Shown here: piece by piece, positions 28,514 to 38,700 of the stretch
Position numbering within the stretch: position 1 is the stretch's first letter
Layout of the letters: each line of letters opens with the position of its first letter
DNA from: Alteromonas sp. BMJM2
GTDB taxonomy: Bacteria > Pseudomonadota > Gammaproteobacteria > Enterobacterales > Alteromonadaceae
NCBI RefSeq assembly: GCF_027257845.1
Contig: NZ_JAPVOT010000007.1
Coordinates: forward strand, 1 to 64,000
Reading direction: 5' to 3'
DNA length: 64,000 bases
Notes under the pieces: generated by a model
What the model was told of the DNA's origin: nothing
Database searches by the model: none
What the model saw: the letters and a program-made list of their open reading frames with translations, nothing else
Made by a program: the position numbers and the translations under genes

Positions 28514-29073
28514 TGGTCTTAGCTGGCATCGACCCAAGCTTACGGAACTTTGGGATGGTCAAGGGAGCCTGCGATTTATCGTCAGGTGACTTTGACCTTA
28601 CTCACATTAGCCTTATTGAAACAGCATCAGATAATAACAATAAAAAAACTGTTCGTAAGAACAGCGATGACTTAAGGCGCTCAAGGCAAATCTTTGATGG
28701 TATGTCTGAGTTTCTTAAAGATGCTGACATGGCTTTCGTTGAGATACCCGTAGGCTCGCAAACAGCACGTGCAATGACCTCTTATGGGATATGCATTGGC
28801 TTATTAGCAAGCCTACAAGTTCCACTCATTCAAGTCACCCCCAACGAAGTAAAGCTTGCTGGCGCAGGAACCAAAACTGCATCCAAGAAACAGATGGTTG
28901 ACTGGGCCACAGGAGAGTACCCCAACGCTCCGTGGTTCTCTCATAGGCGTGGAGGGCAACAAGTCTTCACGGGTAAAAACGAACACGTTGCAGACGCACT
29001 AGCGGCCATTTACGCAGGGGTCAAGACTGACACATTTAAACAGCTAATCGCATTTCAAAGGAAATTAGCGTAA
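28513..29073 (+). CDS. RuvC-like Holliday junction resolvase
   Basis: 186 aa, translationally coupled (TAATG) to the SSB gene. The RNase H fold acidic residues are in place: D6 in LAGIDPSLRNFG, E in MAFVEIPVG and the closing pair in EHVADALAA. The function is cutting of branched recombination or replication intermediates before packaging. It is the fourth DNA-metabolism gene in a row. Confidence 0.87.
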   Translation: MVLAGIDPSLRNFGMVKGACDLSSGDFDLTHISLIETASDNNNKKTVRKNSDDLRRSRQIFDGMSEFLKDADMAFVEIPVGSQTARAMTSYGICIGLLASLQVPLIQVTPNEVKLAGAGTKTASKKQMVDWATGEYPNAPWFSHRRGGQQVFTGKNEHVADALAAIYAGVKTDTFKQLIAFQRKLA

Positions 29074-29513
29074 TGAAAATTGTATTCGAAGAAAAAGACA
29101 TTAACGAGATCCTAACGGCTCACGTTAAAGGCAATAACCTACTTGGTTTAGCCGACAAAGACTTCAGCGTTGAGTTAGAAATCAACGGTGACCAAGTATC
29201 AGCAAACCTTGATACTGACGTTGATTCACTGGTAGGCGGCACAACCGCATCTGAACCAAAGCCTGTTAAGCGTAGACGTAAAGCTGCGAAGAAAGCAGAG
29301 CCTGAACCAGAGAAATCTGAATCGGCCGACGAACCAGCAGCAGAAGAAAAGACGGTCACACCGCTTTCTAAAAAAGTAACTGCTGAAGAGCCGGCAGACG
29401 AAGAACCTGCTGAAGAAGCTCCAGAAGAGAAAGACGATAAGCCGCCTTTCAAAACTGAAGAAGAAGAAGAATCGAAAGTAGATACTAAACCGCGTAAATC
29501 GCTGTTTCAGTAA
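29073..29513 (+). CDS. Hypothetical acidic phage protein with a KSLF tail
   Basis: 146 aa, coupled by TAATG to the resolvase. The first 55 residues may fold; the rest is a Lys patch (KRRRKAAKK) and a long Glu/Ala/Pro-rich disordered stretch. The last residues are KSLFQ, nearly the same as the end of the SSB two genes upstream (KSLFK). No known family is seen. A role as SSB partner or competitor is a guess from the shared tail. Confidence 0.65.
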   Translation: MKIVFEEKDINEILTAHVKGNNLLGLADKDFSVELEINGDQVSANLDTDVDSLVGGTTASEPKPVKRRRKAAKKAEPEPEKSESADEPAAEEKTVTPLSKKVTAEEPADEEPAEEAPEEKDDKPPFKTEEEEESKVDTKPRKSLFQ

Positions 29514-29701
29514 TGTTTCGTAAACTCTTTTTTGCGATCAAGGTCATAGCGATTTCAGTAGGTCTGGCATTGCTTGCTGGTATCGTTATTGGCCTATCGT
29601 ACTTTCTGAGCATCTTGTTTAGCGTTGCTTGCGTAATTGCCGTACTGGTATTTATAGTCGCAGCAATATGCTCAAAACCTAAAAAAGAGAAACAAGAATA
29701 A
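29513..29701 (+). CDS. Small two-helix membrane protein
   Basis: 62 aa, coupled by TAATG to the previous gene. Two adjacent hydrophobic segments (about residues 9-33 and 34-53) and a basic C-terminus (KPKKEK) are all that can be seen. It is the last gene of the early operon. It could be a superinfection-exclusion or membrane-anchoring protein; there is no evidence to decide. Confidence 0.6.
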   Translation: MFRKLFFAIKVIAISVGLALLAGIVIGLSYFLSILFSVACVIAVLVFIVAAICSKPKKEKQE

Positions 29702-29720
29702 TAATAAATTCTCCTTACAA

Positions 29721-29748
29721 AAAAGCCCTCTTAATGAGGGCTTTCTTT
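29721..29748. terminator. Bidirectional terminator between early and late blocks
   Basis: The stem has arms AAAGCCCTC and GAGGGCTTT with a 5-nt loop, and A and T runs on both sides. It separates the rightward early operon from the leftward late operon and touches the stop codon of the virion RNAP gene. Confidence 0.9.
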
Positions 29749-29749
29749 T

Positions 29750-32700
29750 TTACAGTACAGAACGTATCGCTTGTAGCGGTATCGGTTCATCCCATGCATC
29801 TAGTCCACTAGATATTGGGTTAGTTATTTTATCAAATACTGAAGTACCCAGTATTGTCTCTACTGGTGATGTTAACGAGTTACCCGTCGTCATCATTAGA
29901 GACAGTATTGTGCTTGCTGGTTTATCCATGAATGTGGATAGCACCGGACGCAAAATACGTAGATAGTATTTACTGAACATCAATAAGCCATGATCATTCA
30001 ACCACTGCAATGCAGGGCTAGTTGGTATGTCATAGTTGACGAAATGTTCACTAACCGTTTCCAGTGCAGAGTTGGCATCCATTTTTTCAGGAGCTATTTC
30101 TGTCAAATACTCATACATTGCAAAACGTGCAGCAAAGTCAGATAACTGAATCGGTTGGTTCATCATCTTATAAAGCTGTGTGTCTTGCGTCACATACAAG
30201 TAACGGCCTAACTTATTCAATGGGCCAATGCGCCTTTCACTAGTCCACTCATCAATTTTCTTACTGGTTTTGTTCTTAAAGCTAAACGGGTCAACACTGT
30301 TATCAATGTCTTCCACGATAGTTTGGAACAAGCCAGCATCCATGAGTTTGTGTACAGGACTGCTCGACATCATTGTTTGTAGTTTATTGGCTTCATTCAA
30401 TAGTTTGTCGTGTTTATCAGTGCCTGGGTTTAGTAAGGCCATTTCCTTTTCTACTTCAAAACTACGTTCACGCAGCTTGTTGTACTTGGCCGCTTCACGG
30501 TAACCGCGAATCGAGCCACCAAACGCTTGCCTAGAAGGTATGTCATTACCCAATAAGTGTACGAAGTTACTCACGATATTAAATACCGTAGTCCAACCAA
30601 TTTTAACAACCACGTTGTCTTTGATAATTGAAGTAGCAGCTTGGAAGAAATCTTCACCTCGCTTGAGTCCACGTATTAGCTTAGAGATCTGCTCAGTATT
30701 CAGTGTGCTTTCAAGTCCCTTTCTAACAAGGCTGGTAACGTAACCCTGAGTTTCTGGGTTATCGCGTAGTACGTCGGTAATGCTCTTCTTACGGAAGCCC
30801 ATTGTAACGTGCAACAGCTCACGCTTAATCGGTAACTTTCTACCACCACTCTTCTCAGCAATGTACTCTTGCGTGTCGTAAGGCAACAGATTCCAATACT
30901 CTTTCAATTTATCAGAAGCAGCATCAGCTTTAATAAACACGTAATCGCTTTCAGCTTTGTTCACATCGTTCTCGTATTGCTCAAGTAACGTGTCAACTAC
31001 ATCGCGGTTACGGTCTTTTGTGTTGCGCTTATCAACAACATTACCTTCCATAGTGCCGAGGGCTTCAAAGGCGTGATAACGCTTCTCTAAGCTTTTCTCT
31101 CTCAAGGCTTCCGACATTTCATAACGGAACGTTTTGATTGAACCATCATTGTGGAATGTGGGAATCATCATGGCGCCTGCGTCACTTGCTACTTTGGCAG
31201 GGTCAAAGTCAGGATTAGACAAACGAGCCAATGCATTTTTACGTGCAGTTTGCTCCATGTTCCTTAGCATCTTCACTCTGTCCTTGTATTTGATAGGTTG
31301 TTCTGCATTTTCCATGGAGTCCATGAAATCAGTACCAGACATAACACCCGTAGCAAAGTTCATGCTGCCGGTTACCCTTCTGGCCATACCGCCATCTTCA
31401 ATACTGAACAGTACAAGACCAGGAGAAGAGTCCAAACGTCTATCACGACCTACTGAAGCAACTTGGCGATAGCCCTGCTTAAGTAAGCGTTCTGCTTTCT
31501 CACTGTTAGGTAATGCATACTCATGACTGATGTGAGGGTTAACCGTTTCGGGCGTGTACCCTTTCGTCATTTGAATCACGTCCCCATCAAAGTTAGCGTC
31601 TAAAGCTAATTGCTTAACTTCATTGGCTTGGCGAAGCATAAACTCAATACCGTTTTCATCTTTCTGGTTCTCAGTACGGATCAGCTCAGATGATCTGTCT
31701 TTATCATGCTTAGAGCTGCGCTGTATTGCGTATAGAGAAGTTAGGGTATCAATCAAAGCTTCTGCTTCATCTTTACGATCGTCACTGACTTTCATGTTTA
31801 AGCCAAATAGATTAACTATTTGTTTTGCGTTCTTGCCTAGAATGTCAGAGGTCGCATTACCCGTAACCATGTAATAAGCCAATGCCTTAGCTTGGTTCTT
31901 ATATAATGTGGAGTGGCTGAACCCTGATAGGCGAGATTCAATGTCCCTGACTTCGCTTGCTAACGCAGACTCGTCAGACAGAAAGGTGTCAATGTCGTTG
32001 ATGTTGTAGCCACTTTCTAACAGGTAAGCTGCATCAGTGTTAAGTAACGCTTTGTGTAGCTTTTTGCCGTCTTCGTCTTTAAGACGTTCTTTGTCTCCAC
32101 CAAATTTACTGTTAAGTAGGGCAATCATGCCTTGCTTACCAAACTGTCGTTGCTGCTCAACATCACGGTTAGCCTTACGTGTTAGGCCGATGATGCTGTC
32201 CATTGCCTTATGTCCACGACCCATTACCTCAGTAACTAAATCATTAATGGCGCTTGGCGTGTCGTCCTTCTTTTTCTTGAAGATGCGACGAGTTAACTCA
32301 GCAAGTTGGTTTGCACTGTTGGTTCCAGCCAGTACAGCAATATTGGCAGAAGCTGCAATAAACACATTGTCCGACTCAGTTCGGGCCTTAGCGAACTCAC
32401 CGCTTAACGCGCTCTTTATGCTGGCACTAAGAACACTGTTAGTTTTGGTTTTCAAATCCAAACTCATTTGCTCAAGCCTATTAAGCTTGCGTCTATTCTT
32501 GTGATTAGTTTGAGCCATACGAGACAACACTTTGTCTTGCTTCTCTTTGATGTTCAAACCAAGTCTAAGGTTACCGTTAACCAGCTCTTCCATTTTACCC
32601 AGTAGTGACAACACAGCTGCGTTTAAGCGAGATAAAAAGCTACCGTCATTCTCAGGCGCCACTTCATCTATGTTGTTCAGTACTTCACGAACTTCACTAG

Positions 32701-35700
32701 ACACGGCTGACGCAGCAGCGAAGCGCATGAGGAAGTCGGATGCCCGGTTATCAACTTCTTTACCTGCGAACTCGTCGAAGTACTTGCTACCTTTATTCAG
32801 GTTACTGGTGTTAAACAAGTAGTCGTACTTAGCTTTGGCCTTAGCAACTTCAGCTTCACTGTCCTTAGCCAGTTGGCTTGGTAAGAAGCTTTCCCACGTT
32901 AATGACTTACGTGCAGATTCCCATAGCTTAATCATGCGGTTCTTTGCGAAACCAGCATTAAGAATGTTGCTATCCAAGACCGCTTCCAGTTGCTCCGCAA
33001 CGTAAGCTTCTTGAGGTGTAAGAGAGAATACGCCTTGTATTTTGCTCACGAATGGACGAGTACCGTTAGACAAGTGCGTTAAGTACTGGTCAATTTCGTC
33101 TCCCTGCCCTTCTTCCTCAAGTTTCAGATCTGCACCCATTGGGCCAGCAAACGTATTAACGATGCTTTCCTGTACCGTAGACAAATGTTCTTTGTGTTCA
33201 GCACTCACTTCACCGTGATTAGCCAGACCATCAAGAAGTTCTTTAGGACTCATTTCCTGTATGCGTTGGGCATTAAGGTCTACTTCAGGCGTATGGCTTC
33301 TAGGTTGTAACTTAGCGTCTTCTTCAAAAACTGCGGCAGACAATTCAATAAGCTGCTTCATAGCGTTGTCGTTACGTAGCTCAGTACCGCCACCAAAGAA
33401 ACCTTTAAGCGCACTAGAGAAAGAGGTGAATGCGTCAACCAACTTACCGTTGATTCTGCCTTTCACACTTGTTTTCTTAAGCTTGGCTATAAACTCTTTA
33501 TTAGTTAAGCCCCAAGCCAGTAGCTCTTTACTATTTTCCAGTGCAGGTAAGAAACGTTCGTCAGTTATCTTAGAGCGCAGTTCCTGTAATAAGCTCTCAA
33601 GCTTCTCTACTGCCTTACGTCCGTTCTCACTTACGTTCTCGTCGTTGTTGTTCACAGCGTCAATAGTGTTAGCTGATACAGCGTGCAGTAACTCATGAGC
33701 CACAGTCTCAAGGTTCATACTGTTGTGCTTAAAATCATTACCTTTAAGTAGTAAACGGCCAGTACCAACAACGTGTGCACCACGCATACCGTTCATATCG
33801 CGCACGATCTTCGGGTCGCTATCAGAGTTGATGACTTGCACTTCAAAGTCATCAGGCAAATAACCAATTAGTTTATTAACTAACGATATATGGTAGCCCT
33901 TCATTCCTTTAGTGGCTTTAGCAAATGCTGTTTTAAATGAATCTCCAGACAATAGAGATTTCTCAAGAAGTGAGCCAAATGTATCTGGTTCTGGTTTAGC
34001 TTGAGTTGTTGGGCTTTCCCCTTCAACTAGGTTCTTCTGCTCCATCTCCTTTGCGCGTTGCGCAGTCGATGTCGTCTTAACCGTATTAGTTTTAGATAGT
34101 TGGGTTGGCTTGCTGGCCTTGGTTTTTGCCGTGCCTTCATCTACCTGTTTACCCAAATCAGTAACGAAACCAGTCCCGGGCAAATAGTATTGACCAACGT
34201 ATTGAACAGTGTCACGAAGTTCAGTTAAACGGTCAGAAGTTTCTCTCGACTTTTTAACCAAGTATTCGTAGTCATTACCGCCATCGCGTTTAGGGTTGTC
34301 ACCCATGAAAGTCACATTCTTAGTAAGCGTTGTGATCATTCTTTGACCAACATCTCGAGTAATTTCACCGCGTTCGACACGTTCATTAACTTCATCAACA
34401 GTACGGTCAATCAAGTCTTTCGCGTAGCTGAAAGGGTTTGAGTTGAATACGTTGTTAAAGAACGCTTCGTTAGCAGTAATACCCGTAGAAGCAAAGTCAC
34501 GTAGGCCAACTGGAATACCATCGTGCACGTTAAATACATCATGCTCTTTAACCACTGACTGAATAACTCCAGCATCGTGGCCATGAATGTTTTGAACACC
34601 TACACCTGGGCCTAAGTAACTAGAGAACGATGTGACAGTTGCAGGACTAGAAAGACCTTTCATCTGTCCTTGGCGATAACTACCATCATTGTTCTTCACT
34701 CTTACATTTAACGGCTTACCTAAAGTGATGTTAGCTTTGAAGTCATTACCCTTAGCTGTCTTAGCTGCGGTTTGCTCAAGCTTAATAGCTTGTAGGTCAG
34801 TCTCATAAGTCCCATCACCATTTGGGTTCTCAACCGAAGGCATGATGTGATGCAGCTCGTCGGTAATCGCTTTACGGTAAGTTTCAGGTAGTTCGTCATC
34901 TGTAGCGATAACACCCTCTTCAACTAGCTCCGCATGTTTCTTCTTAACACTTGCAGTATAAAGCTGAACGAATACATCAGACTGGTTCTGCATGTTGTCT
35001 ATGTAGACTGAGCGGTTGAACTTAAACGCTTGGAAGTGTTTTTCGATAGCATCAAGCATAGGTTCAGCAAAGTCATTTTTAACATTTTTCTGAAGAACAC
35101 TAAGACCTTTCAAGCTGTAGTCAGCTTCACGTATCTGTTCAATAGTCTTGAACTGATCAACGTCTTTAAACAGCTGGAACTGTTTGCCTTTGAAAGTAAG
35201 CAGCGGCTCAATGTCTTTAAGCATCTTGTTGACTCGTGCAACTTTCTGCTTATCAGATGGATTTGGGGCCCCTTCTTTCTTTGGGGTGTAATTAATAGAC
35301 TTGTCTATCCAAGTATCGAAGTTGTCGATAATTGCGTCAGCTAAGTCATTAGAAAGTGACTTCTTACCAGCACCGTATACGTTCTGCATAAGTGGGCTCT
35401 TGGCCATCTTACGGCTGATCTCCACCGCACTGCCTGAGAACACATCTAAGCCAGTAAAGAATAGGATGGAAGCTTGTAGCCTTTTAGAAGAAATACTGTT
35501 TGGCTTCTTCTTAGCAGCAACAACCTCGTTGAATAAGTACTCTTCCCATATCTTTGCCTGACGCTCATAGAAGTCTTTGTTAACTCTCTTCTGCTTGGTT
35601 TTACCATCTGCAGGGTCAACATAGCTTTCCTTGGTATTAATGTGCTCACCGTAGTCACGCTTCTCGTTGAAGAATATGCCGCCGGCTTCTAATTCTTCTT

Positions 35701-38700
35701 TAAGGTTATCAGCACTGCCGTTACCAAATATGATTGAACCGATAACAACACCGTTGGTGATACCATCAATCTCTAACCAAATATCAGCTTCAAAGTACTC
35801 TTGGCCTTTGGATTCTGCATCTAAGTATCGAGCCAAATTGGTTAATGCATGTAACGAGTGCGTGTTGTGCTTACCTTCTTTAACAGCATCAATAAGATTC
35901 TCACGTGCAGCCGCACCTTCAGGTGTAGTTGACCAAGCATCATCATTAGCCAACAGGTCATTGATTGCCTGTGCGCCTTTAAAGAACACATTGGTTTCGT
36001 CACTTACCATTGGAGCCATAGCTTCAAGTGACTCTTCTTTAGTCTGCTTATCAATATCGATATTAAGACCTTGAGCCACACCCATTAGGAATGCGTTCAT
36101 CTTAGGGCCGTCATTAACACTGACAGCCTCGTTCCAACTCTTCATTTTAAGAAGTGCACGTTGAACCTTAGAAGTCTGAGGGTTAATTGCACCTTGGTAA
36201 TTGAAGCGACCAAAACGAATCACTTTCATGCCTAAGTAGAAAGGTGTTTTTAGTCCTCTCTCCATTAAGCTAAGTTTATCTCTCCAGTCAGTGAACTTGT
36301 TCCACTCATTGATTAGACCGTTACCTTTAGCTCTTGCGCTGTCGCGCATACGCTTAGGCATAGAGTTAAGGCGATTCTCAGATTCAATACCAAGTACCTG
36401 TTCAATTTCAGAACCATTGTCTTTGTCTTCAGAGCTGTCTAGTAAGCTCATTAGTCGGTTTGTATCTTCCGCTATGACTAATTCTTTTTTCTCTTGCTCG
36501 GCAGTCATATCACGAGTACCGCTTGGAACAGTCTTGATAGAACGCTGCATTAAGGCGCCCTCTTCAATTCCATCTCCAGGTTTAAGCATTGGCTCTCTAA
36601 CTTGTGATTGCGTACCGAATAACTCTTCAACAATGTAGCCTGTATCTTCGTTAGCACTGATTAAGTCTTGAAGCTCAGGCGTAAGACCTTCGTTATCGAA
36701 AGGGCCCATCTCAGCGTCATGAGGAACCACAACAGTGGTATAAGCTAACTTAGATACCTTTGCTTCAATCTCGTCTGGAGACATATTATCAAGTGCTTGC
36801 TCAGTGAGTCCGGCTTGACGGTATACGTTGTCACGTACTTCTGTATTACCGGCTGCAATAACGCCAGACATAGAACGCTGACGGACTTCAACCATGCCCA
36901 TATCACTTAGCGCGGCTAAGGCCAGTTCACCAAGTTGCAGTTCAAGAACGCTTTGTTCACGGGTAGAAGCAGTGTCTTCGTTAAGCTGAATGCCTAGTGC
37001 TGATGCAATGTTGCCACCAATGTTACGGTAGAACATGTTGATAGGTAGGCCGTCTTGAGATAGCTCCCCGACTAAACTACCGGGAACTTTATCGCTGTCT
37101 TTAATACCAAAACGTTTTGATAATACTTGTGCATCTGAGTATCGACTACCTTTTGCATCAGTGGCCAACCATGTATATGCGCCAACAGAGATTGCATTTT
37201 TAAGTGCTTCTAATGAGTTGCCTTGAGTCAGTGCATGGTACATCTGAAACTTAGGGTTAGCTTCAGGCATGATAGCGTCGATGTGATCGTGAAACTTCTC
37301 TGCGAAATCAGTGAAGTGCTGAACAGCTTTCTTCTGTTTAGGCTCAAGCTTTGCAATACCCTTTGTATAAGCCAGTACTGTAGATGGTGCACGTTTCAGT
37401 TGCTTAAGTAAGTTCGGGATTGCACGAATCAACGACTTATTGCCGTTAGGTATGAAGTTCTTTGCGAACGTTTCATCTTCAAACGCTTCAGCCGTACCAT
37501 CATAGTCTTTAACTCGACCTTCAAGGGCTTTCACTTCTTCTTTAGCAATTCGACGGTCTTCACGAGTGTTTTCTAACTGAGTTAGTATCTCACCTTGACG
37601 TTCACGAATGCCTTGATTGACTTGAGCTCGTTCTTCGATGCTCATATCTTTCTTATCAGCTAAACCAAGTGAAGCAACAACTTCGTTAGTTATGGCTTCT
37701 TTGTTTGCTAACTCGGCTTGAAGATCTTTAACTTCGCGCTCTTTAACCGTTACTTCATTACGAGCCAGTGTTAATACTTCATCAAGGTTAGTATCAGTTT
37801 CTACTTCCTCGTCTGTTGTCGCTTCGCTGACAGACTCGTTATCAGTTGGGGTTTCGGTTACCGTCTCCGTCTGCGTGTCTGCTTCTGTTTGCGTCTCTGG
37901 CTGCGTTGTCTCTGTAGCTGGCTCAATGGTGTCATCGGTTTCTTCCGTATCTGTTACAACGCCCTCTGGAGGTCTAGTGGTGTTTTCTACATCTCGTGTT
38001 GTATCAGTCGGAGGTGGCGTAGGCGTTGCGTCAGCATTAGCCGTAGCGGTTTCGCTTTCAGTTGGTGTACTTGTTGGAGTTTCAGTAGAAGTCTCGGCTG
38101 TGTCTTGTACAGGCGCTGTGTCACGCTTCGCTTGTATCAAACCATCAACTTCAACTAGAACGCTTTCTAGTGCTTCTGCTTCACGTTCTATGCTTGGGGC
38201 CAATCTCTTAGCACCACCACGCATTTCGAACTTGTGTTCTTCGGCAAGGTAATCAACTGCGCTTTGTTCAGCTTCGTTGTACTGCAGTTTGAAGTTTCCG
38301 TCTTTACCTACACGGTCAAAAGCATTCAGGGCTAACTTAATAGCGTCAGCTTTCTTTCTATGTTTACTGGCAAATGCTGCAAGGTAATCACGTGACTTCT
38401 GAGCGGCTTCCATATTACCTGAGTGAAGAGCTTGGCCTACTCGTTGACGGTAAGACTTAACACCAAACGCACCTTTATCGTTTTTACCGTAAGTGCCTTT
38501 ATCACGGCCACTGAAGATGTCTTTACTGGTCAGTTCCGCATTAGGAGAAGACTTATGTACATCATCACTGTTTGTAATGACTTCCATTGCTTTCTTTGAA
38601 GCAAAGCTGTTCTCTAGGCGAGTACGCTCTTCTGGCGTCCATTTATCTGACTTAAGAAGTGATTCCATCTGATCTACCGTAATGCTATCTGGTGATACAG

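Noticed and set aside
29120-29452. Ser-rich minus-strand ORF opposite the acidic early protein
   Set aside because: It is the antisense shadow of a Glu/Ala/Lys-rich coding region; no start signal.
37875-38252. Val/Ser-rich plus-strand ORF inside the virion polymerase gene
   Set aside because: Shadow of the Thr/Glu/Pro linker; no ribosome-binding site.
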